From NCBI RefSeq assembly GCF_002575655.3, contig NC_053039.3, positions 371,853,633 to 371,917,632 of the forward strand: a DNA stretch of 64,000 bases. Reading direction: 5' to 3'. The stretch is from Aegilops tauschii subsp. strangulata (lineage: Eukaryota > Streptophyta > Magnoliopsida > Poales > Poaceae). The notes beneath the pieces are model-generated. The model worked only from the letters and a program-made list of their open reading frames with translations, was not told where the DNA came from and ran no database searches. Shown here in pieces: positions 47,792 to 59,275 of the stretch (positions are counted from its first letter, which is position 1; each line of letters begins with the position of its first letter). A program made the translations under genes and the position numbers.

Positions 47792-49712
47792 AAACTCCAT
47801 TTGGATACATGCAAGGCATGAGCCTGACTAATCCTTGACTCTTCTCTTATGATGATGATTATATGTCTTGGATACATTAGTACCCTTGCATGCTATCTAA
47901 CCCATGTAGGTACTTGGATGAATCTAAATCTATGAGATTGCAACTCACTCACATCTTGAGCAATCTCTACATCACCAAGTCTCTACACCATGGTGGTTGA
48001 AGACAAGGAAGCTTGAAACCCCTCAACATATCCTTTGACAAATTCTATATATCAAATTTCTTTTGGTATCAAAATTCATGATTGTCATTTTGGATACACA
48101 AGTGCTCTTCATTGCAAGACTAACCCATGTAGGTAGATGAACTCAAACTACAAGTGGTGCTCCCAACCATTCATGACCTACATCAACCTTGAGCACTCCA
48201 CACAAGTTCAACTACATGATCAAGTTCAACACCACCACCCAAGGTATACTATTCCATCTTAGAGAAGCTTTACCCCAAGTTATGGGTCAAAGCAGCTCAA
48301 CAAGATGTGAATACATCAAAATGCTTAAACGAAAAATTGTAACCCCATTTTGTGCTTAAACGATGAGTATGACTTATGATCAAGTGTTCTCACTTGACTC
48401 CTCAGTCAATATACTCTAACATTGGTGACTTTGTCGCCGCCCAATTCTAGATGAAGTTCTCTAGTGTTTCTCTGAGTTCCTGCATTTTTTTCCTTGCATA
48501 TTTGTTTCCCTTCCTTTTTATCAAAAATATAAAAAAAAACTTCATCTAGATTTCCTTTTTCTTTTCTCTGTTCTGTTCTGCATTTCCTGCATCAAATTCA
48601 TTGCAAATCCTTCAGTTAATTCCTTGCAAATCTTTGTGAGATCTTATTTGCCTATTGAGCTGAGGTGACAAACGTTCTCTCTGTATTGAACTCGGTCACA
48701 CCGGATTGCCACTTTCGGTCCAACCAAAACATTTCGGTGCTACCGAAGAACATAACTCGGTGTTACCAATTTCACTGCATAGAAGACAATTTGCCACTTG
48801 TTCCCGCACTTTTGTTCCAGCCCCACTCGATGATTCTTGTCCTTTACCTGCATCCCATTCTACATGTTGCTTTGTTATGTGACTCAAGGACCAAACCTAT
48901 TTTGACTCACACTCCAAAGGATCCCTTCTTGGAAATTGATGTCAAAGGGGGAGAGAGAGCTCACATCAAAGCTTGATCACATCGAAAGGGGGAGAGAGGT
49001 AATCACATCAAAGGCCCCAGATGCTTGGTGTTCAAGAGGAGAGAAGACACATGTCTTTAAGAGGGGAAAGACTTGTTAGTTTGTGTTATGTCCTATGATC
49101 TGATATGTTTTGCTCTGATTTTGTTTCCCTATTTTCTCCCATTATCCAATATAATATTCAGGGGGAGAAAGACTTCTAGGGAAGGAAATCTTTGAATTCA
49201 TTGCATATCTTTTACCTTTGGGGATATGTTTATATCCAATAGAGTACCTAGTACTCACTCTCTACATGTCATCCCAATCTTGGTACTCTTGTGGCTCTTT
49301 TGTTTGCTCTATCTAGTAGATGTATCTATGTTATCTAACCTTGTTTACTCAGGTTCATCTCTTCCTAAGCCATCTCAAGACCACAAGGTAAGTATATGCA
49401 TCACACTCATGTGCATGATGATTTCTTGTTGATGTACATATTGTTTGCAAGAAGGAATCATGAACATGAAGTTACAACTTCGTATATTCACATCATTTGC
49501 TCTGATGCATATAGCCAAGATACATGTAACTCATTGCTTGCTCTGTCATGTTATGCCTTCACATGCTCTTACATTCTTTATTTACATGATTGCATACATG
49601 CAGAGGGAGCCTATGCATGTTACATGTCTTTCCAAAGTTTTACTTGCTATTCTCTATATATTTATCTAAAGCTTTGACGTATGTTGTCATCAATTACCAA
49701 AAAGGGGGAGAT
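47792..49712 (+). other. SIRE-1 3' non-coding region with several polypurine-like tracts
   Basis: 1.9 kb between RNase H and the LTR with no credible ORF. GGGGGAGA-type tracts occur at about 48944-48956, 48986-48998 and 49162-49171. The final one, AAAAAGGGGGAGA at 49699-49711, abuts the LTR and is the likely functional primer. SIRE-type elements often have an env-like ORF here; none is visible. Confidence 0.6.
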
Positions 49713-51295
49713 TGAAAGCACAAGTGCTCCCTGGGTGGTTTTGGCAATTAATGACAACATATCTCTTGTTGGACTAATGTTTTTATCTAGTATATTTCAG
49801 ACAAGTTCAACAGATGGAGTGGCATGGACAAGAGGATGTGGAACCCCTTCAAGATGCTAAGGACAAAGGATTGGCACAAGCTCAAAAGCTCAAGACTCTA
49901 CATTTTATTTTTAGTGATCCAAGATCACATTGAGTCCATAGGAAAAGCCAATACTATTAAAAGGGGATGAGGTGTTCCTTAATGGCTTGCTTGCTCAAAG
50001 TGCTTAGTGATATGCTCCAAAGCCCTCAACCACTCTCTCATGTCCACATTTGTCCCAAACCAAAATTCAAACTCGGCCCCACCGAGTTCACTTGACATAG
50101 CCACTACCAGAAACCCTAATCAATTCGGTCTCACTGATGGGATCCCGGTCTAATCGAGATGGGCCTGCAAACTCTTTGGTTCCTATTGCAATAAATTTGG
50201 TCTTGCCGAGATTTGTAATCGGTCTCACCAAGTTTGCTTGACCAACTCTCTGGTTAGCTTATTACCAAAATTGGTCTCACCGAGTTTGTGTAATCGGTCA
50301 AACCGAGATGAGGTTTTACCCTAACCCTAGCACATCGGTCCCACCGAGTTGATCATATCGGTCCCACCGAAATGCCTAACCGTCACATTATGAACTAAAT
50401 CGGTCCGACCGAGTTTTCTGATCCGGTCCCACCGAATTTGGTGAATTGTGTGTAGCGGTTAGATTTTGTGTGGAGGCTATATATACCCCTCCACCCACTC
50501 TTCATTCATGGAGAAAGCCATCAGAACATGCCTACACTTCCAGCATATATTTTCTGAGAGAGAACCACCTACTCATGTGTTGAGGTCAAGATATTCCATT
50601 CCAACCACATAAATCTTTATCTCTAGCCTTCTCCAAGTTGCTTTCCACTCAAATCATCTTTCCACCAAATCCAAATCCATGAGAGAGAGTTGAGTGTTGG
50701 GGAGACTATCATTTGAAGCACAAGAGCAAGGAGTTCATCATCAACACACCATCTATTACCTTTTGGAGAGTGGTGTCTCCTAGATTGGTTAGGTGTCACT
50801 TGGGAGCCTCCGTCAAGATTGTGGAGTTGAACCAAGAATTTTGTACGGGCAAGGAGATCGCCTACTTCGTGAAGATCTATCCTAGTGAGGCAAGTCCTTC
50901 GTGGGAGATGGCCATGGTGGGATAGACAAGGTTGCTTCTTCGTGGACCCTTCATGGGTGGAGCCCTCCGTGGACTCGCGCAACCGTTACCCTTTGTGGGT
51001 TGAAGTCTCCATAAACATGGATGTACGATAGCACCACCTATCGGAACCACGCAAAAAATCTCCTTGTCTACAATTGCGTTTGCACACTCCAATCCCATCC
51101 CTTTACATTCTCGCAAATTGCATGCTTTACTTTCCGCTGCTCATATACTCTTGTCATGCTTGCTTGATATGTATTGTGAATGTTTAAACATGTGCTAAAA
51201 CTCCACCTTAACTTGAAGAAAATAAAAACTACAACTTTTCTTTGCTAAGAGTCTATACACCCCCCCCCCTCTAGACACCTCTTCTCGATCCATTC
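49713..51295 (+). repeat. 3' LTR of SIRE-1
   Basis: 1583 bp starting TGAAAGCACAAGTGCTCCC and ending CGATCCATTCA. It holds about ten copies of a short palindromic motif, TCGGTCxxACCGA-like, between 50080 and 50445. A TATATATAC box follows at about 50479-50487. Confidence 0.75.
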
Positions 51296-52638
51296 ACCAA
51301 AAGATAACTTGGGAGCCAATGAAGCACCAGAGGGGAGGCCCATGGGGCCCACCACCCACCTGGGCGCGCTAGAGGCCCCTGGCGCACCCTGATGGGTGGT
51401 GGGGCCCATGGAGGTCCTCTCCACCGCCTCTCAGCTCTATAAATACTCAGATATTCCAAAAACCCTAGGGGCCGATTGAAAAACAATTCGAGTCGCCGCA
51501 AGTTCCAGAACCACGAGATCCAATATAGAGCCCTATTCCGGCACTCTGCCAGAGGGGAAGACGATCACTGAGGGGTTCATCATCCTCATTGGTGCTCCTC
51601 CGATGATGCATGAGTAGTTCACCATAGACCTACGGGTCCGTAGGTAGTAGCTAGATGGCTTCTTCTCTCCTTTTGATTCTCAATACAATGTTCTTGGAGA
51701 TCTATTTGACGTAATGACTTTTCGCGGTGTGTTTGTTGGGATCAGGTGAAGTGCGAGTTTATGATCAGATCTATCTATGAATATTATTTGAGTTTCTTTG
51801 ACTTGTATGCATGATTATTATAGCCTCGTATTTCTTCTCCGAAACTTTGGTTTGGTTTGGCCAACTAGATTGATTTTTCTTGCAATGGGAAGAGGTGCTT
51901 TGTGATGGGTTCAATCTTGTGGTGTCCTCACCCAGTGACAGAAGGAGTAGCAAGGCACGCATGTATCGTTGCTATTAAGGATAAAAAATGGGTATATTCA
52001 TACATGAATAGATCTTGTCTACATCATGTCATCGTTCTTATTGCATTACTCCGTTTCTCCATGAACTTAATACACTAGATGCACGCTGGATAGCGGTCGA
52101 TGTGTGGAGTAATAGTAGTAGATGCAGGGAGGAGTCAGTCTACTAATCTTGGACATGATGCCTATATACATGATCATTGCCTTGGATATCGTCCTAATTA
52201 TTTGCTCTTCTACCAATTGCCCAACAATAATTTGTTTACCCACAGTATGCTATTTTCTCGAGAGAAGCCACTAGTGAAATCTACGACCCCTGGGTCTATC
52301 TTTTATCATATTGCTTTCAGATCTATTATTCCAAAAGCACAAAAATACCTTGCTGCATTTTTTCTTTACTTATTTTATTTTGTGTTTTTGCTAGATCTAT
52401 TTATCCAATCTCATATAATTTAATCTATCTTTTTACCGTGGAGGGATTGACAACCCCTCTTACGCGTTGGGTTGCAAGTATTTGTACTTTGTGTGCAGGT
52501 ACCGTTTACATAGTGTTGCTTGGTTCTCCTACTGGATTGATAACCTTGGTTTCATAACTGAAGAAAATACTTGTCGTAGCTGTGTTGCATCATCCCTTCC
52601 TCTTTTGGGAAATACCAACGCAGATTCAAGCCACATCA
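51296..52638 (+). repeat. Truncated LTR, TGATACGTCTCC group, plus orientation
   Basis: It lacks the first ~200-250 bp of the LTR and starts abruptly at the SIRE-1 LTR end, suggesting SIRE-1 inserted into it. A TATA-like CTATAAATA is near 51437. It ends TTCAAGCCACATCA. Its sequence is the reverse complement of much of 52661-54240. Confidence 0.75.
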
Positions 52639-52660
52639 CTGGGGCACTACTACCGCTCCG

Positions 52661-54240
52661 TGATGCGGCTTGAAGCTATGTCGGTATTTCCCCAAAGAAG
52701 AAGGGATGATGCAGCACAGCGACGGTAGGTATTTCCCTCAGTGATGAGACCAAGGTTATCGAACCAGTAGAAGAACCAAGCAACACTATGTAAACAACAC
52801 CTGCACACAAATAACAAATACTCGCAACACGACGTGTAAAAGGGGTTGCCAATCCCTTCCGGGTAGCGGCACCAGAAATTGGCAAACGGACGTGAATAAA
52901 TTGTAGTAGATTGATAGATCGAACGCCAAATAAAATAAAATAGGAATAAATTGCAGCAAGGTATTTTTGTATTTTTGGTTTAATAGATCTGAAAATAAAA
53001 GCAATGGAAAATAGATCGCAAAGGCAAATAATATGAGAAAGAGACCCCGGGGCCGTAGGTTTCACTAGTGGCTTCTCTCGAGAAAAATAGCAAACGGTGG
53101 GTAAACAAATTACTGTTGGGCAATTGATAGAACTTCAAATAATCATGACGATATCCAGGCAATGATCATTATATGGGCATCACGTCCAAGATTAGTAGAC
53201 TGACTCCTGCCTGCATCCACTACTATTACTCCACACATCGACCGCTATCCAACATACATCTAGTGTATTAAGTTCATGGAGAAACGGAGTAATGCAACAA
53301 GAACGATGACATGATGTAGACAAGATCTATTTATGTAGAAATAGACCCCATTGTTTTATCCTTAGTAGCAATGATACATACGTGTCGGGCCCCTTCTGTC
53401 ACTGGGATCAAGCACCGCAAGATTGAACCCACTACAAAGCACCTCTTCCCATTGCAAGATAAATAGATCAATTTGGCCAAAAAAACCAAACATCGGAGAA
53501 GAAATACGAGGCTATAAGCAATCATGCATATAAGAGATCAAAGAAACTCAAATAACTTTCATGGATAAAAAGATAGATCTGATCATAAACTCAAAGTTCA
53601 TCAGATCCCAACAAACACACCGCAAAAAGGGTTACATCATATGGATCTCCAAGAGACCATTGTATTGATAATCAAAAGAGAGAGAGGAAGCCATCTAGCT
53701 ACTAACTACGGACCCGAATGTCTACAAAAAACTACTCACGCATCATCGGAGAGGCACCAATGGAAGTGGTGAAACTCTCTGTAATGGTGTCTAGATTGGA
53801 TCTGGTGGTTCTGGACTCTGCGGCGGCTGAAATTGATTTTCGTCGACTCCCCTAGGGTTTCTGGAATATTTGGGTATTTATAGAGTAAAGAGGCGGTCCG
53901 GGGGGGCACCTGAGGTGGGCATAACCCACCAGGGCGCGCCTGGGCCTCCAGGCGCGCCCTGGTCGGTTGTGCTCCCCTCGGAGCAGCCCCTAGGTGCTTC
54001 TTCGGCCCATTGGTTGTCTTTTGGTCCAAAAAAATCTCCAAAAAGTTTTGCTGCGTTTGGACTCCGTTTGGTATTGATTTCCTGCGATGTAAAAAACATG
54101 CAGAAAACAGCAACTGACACTTGGCCCTATGTCAATAGGTTAGTACCAAAAAATGATATAAAATGACTATAAAACATCCAAGATTGATAATATAACAGCA
54201 CGGAACAATCAAAAATTATAGATACGTTGGAGACGTATCA
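52661..54240 (-). repeat. Solo LTR, TGATACGTCTCC group, minus orientation
   Basis: 1580 bp from TGATGCGGCTTGAAGC to GGAGACGTATCA on the + strand, flanked by perfect duplications CTCCG at 52656-52660 and 54241-54245. It is the same family as the preceding LTR, facing it at a distance of 22 bp. Confidence 0.9.
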
Positions 54241-54768
54241 CTCCGCAGGAGCGGTACTTCCGTTGTACTGTTAGAGGCCCAGTAGATATGCGGTAGTGGG
54301 GTGCTAGTCAGCACCGCAATACCGCGGGAGCTGTACTACCGCGACGAACTACCGCCCAACTACCACTCATTTATAGAGCACTAAAAATAGGCAGAGGTGC
54401 CGGTAGCACTGAACTACAGCAGTACCGCTGGAGCGGTACTACCGCTTAAATGCCTCAAGAAAGCCCATGCATAAGAAAGGACAAGCTCCATTGCCGGGAA
54501 GGAAAGTGGGTGCAAAAAAATTGTGTACGTGTTGATTCCACCCAAACCTTTCAGAAGCGAACCCCCTCTTAATAGTACGATGATCCTATGACTCAAATCC
54601 ACTAAAAATGAAACGCAAGAAAAACAACCATCTTAACAATACCTCCGAGGGGCACGAATCATCTTGTGCCATATGATAGATTCTCTGAAATGCTCAATGC
54701 ACATGATTAGTCCGCAAAAGCATTGCCATCAATCACCAAAATCACTAAGGGAGAAATATGCCCTAACA
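54241..54768 (-). repeat. 3' LTR (start) of SIRE-2, minus orientation
   Basis: On the minus strand the LTR starts at 54768 with TGTTAGGGCATATTTCTCCC. The same LTR continues as the 22-bp piece 52639-52660 left of the solo LTR. It contains repeated GCGGTACTACCGC-like palindromes. The remainder of the LTR is displaced to the left, beyond the nested insertions. Confidence 0.65.
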
Positions 54769-55297
54769 ATCTCCCCCTTTTTGGTGGATTGATGACAACG
54801 CGGGATTTGCACAAAGATAAAACAAGATAATATGCATACAAAATATAGACGGGCTTCTCCTAGATGTGTGCACTATCTAAGTATTCCTTTGGAATGCAAA
54901 GCACACACACTAGGATCAACACTTCCCCTATATTTTATAGACAAAGCAATACTTGCAACAACATAATATGAGAGATGAGTATGGATGCAAGTCATGGCAT
55001 GTGAGCATAAAGATAAGGGCACAAGATAGATAATATCTAACAATCTAACAAGGTACTTCACATAAAGATAAAGATAGGGTAGCATATGTCTCACACCATA
55101 TGATAGATACTAAAAGTCTCACACACATTAAAGCAAAGCAAAATGAGAAAGAGTTCACGAGAGAACAAAAGCAACAACAAAGAAGACCCACTCGTGACTC
55201 GGCAAATCCCTAAGCTCTCCCCCCTTTGGTATCGAGACACCAAAAGGGCAAAGAGCAGTAAACCGATCCTAGGTGGTAGAGATGCCCTAGAACATCA
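54769..55297 (-). other. SIRE-2 polypurine tract and 3' non-coding region
   Basis: The minus strand has CCACCAAAAAGGGGGAGAT at 54769-54787, directly before the LTR start. The rest has no coding signal. Confidence 0.6.
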
Positions 55298-56769
55298 TCA
55301 GTACTCCTCATGTTCATCGGACTCCTCTGCTGCATCAGGTTGATCATCCGCCTCCGAGTCTGTCCACTGGCAGTGCTGCAAGGTCCATACCACCTCATCT
55401 GTGATCCTATCCTCTGAGCCACTAGCAACCTCCAGGCCTAGCTGCCTCATCATGAGCTTATCACACCTGCGAGCCTGCTTCTTAGCCACATGCACCCTAT
55501 ATTGTCCCTTGGCCTGAATGTAGAAGAGATTCTTAATCTTTGACTTGAGCTTGGACGCCCAAGATGGTTTCGTCTCGAAAGGAGGAACGAAGTCATAATC
55601 TGGCCCAACCTCATCATCAGAGTCATGGGGGCAATCTCCTCGTTGGGGGTAGCAGGTGCAATACCCCAGTTCTCCTTCTGTCGTAGCTACAGAACACCAT
55701 GAGACGCCACATGCATGCTTAGTGGGAAGGCACTCCTCTAGATAGTCAGCTGCCCATGTCTCCTCAATAACTTACAGGTAGGGGCCATAAACAGGCACCT
55801 TCCGGTCAAACACACCAGAACGAAGCTCACGCCACATAATGTGAGAGATGTCCGAGGTAGAGTTCCCATCCTTCTCCTTGATGCATAACAGACACATATC
55901 CACCAGATATGAGTGTACCTGATCCAGGTTGCCAATGTGAGGAAAAAGGGTGTGCAAAAGACGTGGTGCATGATGTCCAAGAATGGAATGAGCTCAATGT
56001 GAGTGGCCCCCTTGGCAGTAGTCACAGTCCTGGAGTAACAGATCATCTTTGACTTGTGCTGAGTAGTTGTATCCTTGTGAGGCCGAAGACCAACAGGGTT
56101 GTCTTCCCCCTCATCAGCAATGCCCAGACTATCCATGAAAGTCTTCCACTCAACCTCCAGTCTCCTCCCACCTGTCATCCAAGACATGGATCTTACCTCA
56201 TCAGAATGAAAGTGAACAGTGGCATAGAATTGGGCCACAATCTCTGAGTCAAAATCCTTGTTGAACGTGATGATCGGAATGAGACCCCACTGCTGACAAA
56301 GTGCCAGAGCTTCCCCAAAGTAAGCGGGATCTTTCTCCATGTGAAGGATGTTGATGGACTTGACAACCACAAACAGGTTCTTCTTGCCCTTCAGCATATC
56401 AACATAGATGAGTGATTGCTCCTTAGTCCAGAAGTGACGACCAATAAGAGCCTCGTCCTGAGGACGGTGATATGGGTTGCGTTCATGGAAAAGAACAAAC
56501 TCCTTAGCAGACATCTCACCAGGAGGAGTGCTCTTCTCCTTCTGCTTACTGGCGGTCTTCTTCACCTGTTGCCTTGGTGGCCCACTAGAACTGGTCGGTG
56601 CTTCATCTGTGGAGCAATAGCGCTTGGAGCCACCGTGATGATCTGGGTTCTTGCGATGTGCTTGATGAGCGGAGCTACCACCACTTGGAACCCACAACAC
56701 AGAGCGAGGGAAAAACATGTGTAAAGCCATTGCATAAGCCAAGAGACACAAATTGAGAATAGAGGACAA
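55298..56769 (-). pseudogene. SIRE-2 extra ORF before the 3' LTR (env-like position), frameshifted
   Basis: Minus-strand frame from 56769 with VVVKSINILHMEKDPAY, WGLIPIITFNKDFDSEI and FYATVHFHSDE. A frameshift near 55957-55970 follows; the protein continues in another frame (GNLDQVHSYLVDM, DRKVPVYGPYL). A further C-terminal part (KPSWASKLKSKIKNLF, CDKLMMRQLGLEV, acidic tail) reaches to 55298. It is recognised as a protein of unknown function that accompanies Triticeae SIRE-like elements; there is no Copia enzyme motif and no clear signal peptide or membrane anchor. The start at 56769 may not be the original one. Its location, in sense just before the polypurine tract, is the env-like position. 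Confidence 0.55.
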
Positions 56770-56880
56770 TGTAGAAATTCTGAAACATCATGTCACAGTA
56801 GTAGTACCGCTCCCAGCAGCGGTAGTACCGCCCATCCCACGGGGATACAACCGCGGCGTGTATCTGGTAGTACCAGTGAC
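56770..56880 (-). other. SIRE-2 remnant with GGTAGTACCGC repeats
   Basis: Several GGTAGTACCGC-like units and a CCGCGGC block mark the last recognisable SIRE-2 DNA. The break to a different, plus-strand Copia relic is near 56880. Confidence 0.4.
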
Positions 56881-58760
56881 GTAGAAATCATCTGATTATG
56901 AATCATTTGGCACTTGCAACTTTCGTCCAATTAGTAAAGTAAACTAAAATACCGTTCATAGGCCATAAAGAATGAGCAACAAAATAATTAGAAATATGCA
57001 TATTGATGTGTGTAGTCCAATAAGTGTTGTTGCAACCAGTGGATTTATCTGTCTTCAAGGATGACTCAAGCAGATATTTATATTTACTAATTGAGACATA
57101 AATCTGGATCCTTTGAAATTTTTCAGAAGGTTTTCAGAGTGAAGTAGAATTTAATGTAACAAGAAAATTACTTTTCTTCAATTAGCTTGCGGAATGGAGG
57201 ATTTAAGTTACAAGTTCAGCGGATGTCTGATGAGTTGTGGAAAGTGTTTTATAGCTTGCACCTCCTAGAACACTGTTAATAGTAGAGTGTTTTGAGTAGA
57301 TGTAATCAAGCTATGTATGACATGGTGAGATCAAAGATGACATTAATTATTTCGCCATTTTTTTAATGTGATGCTTTAGAGACTGTGGCTTTTACATTGA
57401 AAAGGACGCCATCAAATTTGTTGAAATAAGTGTACTTTGTAGGTTATCCCAAATGGTTGGGTATTCCTCTAACACTACGCCAAGACAAAGTGTTTTGTCA
57501 CAGAGTGCAGAAATTTTAAAGAAAATGTTTTCTGCAAAAGAGTAAGTGGGAGGACAGTGCAACTCGACAAGATTGCAGAATCTTCGTGATCAGGTCAAAG
57601 AAAAAGAAATGCTAGAAGTAATTCTAGAATTTCCTACCATGACTACTATGAAAGCCTCTACATGAGATATGAAGACTTTGGTCAAAATTGCACCTGAACT
57701 ATATAGGTTGGGCAAATTCGTGCAGACTTTTGTGGTGTGCAGACGAAATATTGTTGAACAAACAATGAACCTATAATACAGAGAGAAGCGTTGATGGGCC
57801 ATGACTCCGGAATTGGTTGTATGCCAAAGTAATCCGAGATAGTATCCATTTACATAATTAAAGTTTAGAACTTGATAAACCCTCCGGAAGACTTAGAGTC
57901 TGACATATAATAATGGATCTATAAAACTGACAAAGATAAAAAATATTTTATAAACCTTGACTTGTTTTTAATAGTTTATGACAAGATCAAGGAGTTAACT
58001 ATGACGAAATTGTCTCGTCGTAGCAATACTTAAAGTTAGTTTGGGTTAAACTAGCAATTGCTAAATATTTTAATTATGAGATATAAAAAATGGATGTCAA
58101 AATAATTTCCATGAGATGGAAATAGAACCAATGTTGTATATATGATACGGTCCAAGGTAGTTTTGTCGATCCAAAGAATGTTGGTAAGTGTGCAAACTTC
58201 AAGAAATCCTATAATGGACTGAAGCAAGCATAATAGAGTGGAAATCTTTGTTCTGATGAAATGGTCAAATAATTTGATTTCATCAAAGAAAAATGCTTGT
58301 ATTTACAAGAAAGTAAGTGGGAGCATAATAATATTTCTAAACACTATGTGTACATGACACATCGTTGATTGAAAATTGTATAAATTTCTTGACACAAATT
58401 AAGACTTTATTCAAACTAGTGTTTTCAGTAAAGTACTTAGGCAATATAGCCTTGCTATTAGGCATAATGATCTATGGAGATAGTAAATACATATTGACAA
58501 GATACTAAAATAGTTTAGTATGAAACACCAAAAAGTTTCTTGTCAAAGTCACATGGAAGGAGTTTTTAAGCAAGAATCAGTATCCTGAAATACCGATGAT
58601 CAAAATATTATTTCAATCACACTTGTATTCCATGGTATATAAACAACTAGATATGTTCAGTACTCCAAGTTATTTGTGTGTAAAGTTATCAGAATGGTCA
58701 AATTGTTGATCATAAAACAACAGTGAAAATGGCATAAAGTGCTGACGACATGTTTGTTGC
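56881..58760 (+). pseudogene. Ancient decayed Angela-like Copia pol fossil
   Basis: No long frame survives, but short translated stretches in shifting frames follow Angela pol in order: DYESFGTC (~56895, integrase finger), DDSSRYLYL (~57060), NQAMYDMVRSKM (~57305), ALETVAFTLKRTPS (~57371), VDPKNVGKC (~58165), ACIYKKVSGS (~58292), LGIMIYGD (~58458), and KTTVKMA...DDMFVAY (~58720). The matching Angela segments are DYESFDTC, DDLSRYGYV, LDMVRSMM, ALETAAFTLNRAPS, VDPKNADKV, ACVYKKVSGS, LGIKIYRD and AVKNILKYLKRTKDMF. Stop codons and indels are frequent. It is far older than the two Angela copies. Confidence 0.7.
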
Positions 58761-59034
58761 ATACATGAAATATTTTCCTAATTACATGAACATTTTTTTA
58801 AATGCATTGAACATTTTTTTAATTGCATGAGGGTTTTATAAATGTGTTAAACACATTTATAATCACATGGATATTTTTAACAGGTGAACATTTTTATAAT
58901 GACATGAGCATTTTTTTTTTAGAATGCGTCGAACACCTTTTAAATGACATAATCACTTCTAAAAAATTGTCAACTTTTTTTATTACATGACATTTTTAGA
59001 CGACAAAAGTAGATATGGGAACATCTTATAAAAA
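58761..59034. repeat. AT-rich tract with ACATGAACATTTTTT-like imperfect repeats
   Basis: Repeated units of the type TTACATGAACATTTTTTTAA every 25-40 bp. The family is not identified; similar tracts occur in Triticeae DNA transposons. Nothing coding. Confidence 0.5.
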
Positions 59035-59275
59035 GTACACAAGTTTTTTGAAGTACGCTACGAATAAATTTCTGGGAGAAAGACCTTCAAACGAGTAGCC
59101 ATGTATTTTGCAATAATCTTGTAGACCAAATTACACAAGTTAATATGCCTAAATTGGTTATCTTTTCTGAAGAATTAACCTTGAGAATCGCCACAATAGC
59201 AATGTCATTCCATCCTGTAGGAATAATACATGTGACCACTTGCACAACCTCCTCGATCAAATGGTCCGCTAACAT
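59035..59275 (-). pseudogene. LINE (L1-type) reverse transcriptase fragment
   Basis: The minus strand reads IPTGWNDIAIVAILKVNSSEKI and, after a one-base frame change, NLCNLVYKIIAKYMATRLK. These match the N-terminal part of plant L1-type RT (pattern ...W..T.I.LIPK...P......RPISL.N..YKI..K.LA.RLK). Preceding MLADHLIEEVVQVV also fits. Only ~80 residues remain. Confidence 0.6.

Larger units (their letters stand above)
32495..51295 (+). mobile_element. Copia retrotransposon, SIRE/Maximus-like (SIRE-1), 5' part missing, interrupted three times
   Basis: Plus-strand Copia with coding pieces at 32495-33137, 34724-36335, 45081-45368 and 46931-47791, a 1.9-kb 3' non-coding region and a 3' LTR (49713-51295). 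At each of the three interruptions the sequence resumes exactly after a duplicated 5-bp target (TGCTT, AAACA, TCTAT) and the protein alignment continues. The protein type, the long 3' region and the AAAAAGGGGGAGA tract support the SIRE/Maximus group. The 5' LTR and start of gag are not in the window. Confidence 0.8.
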
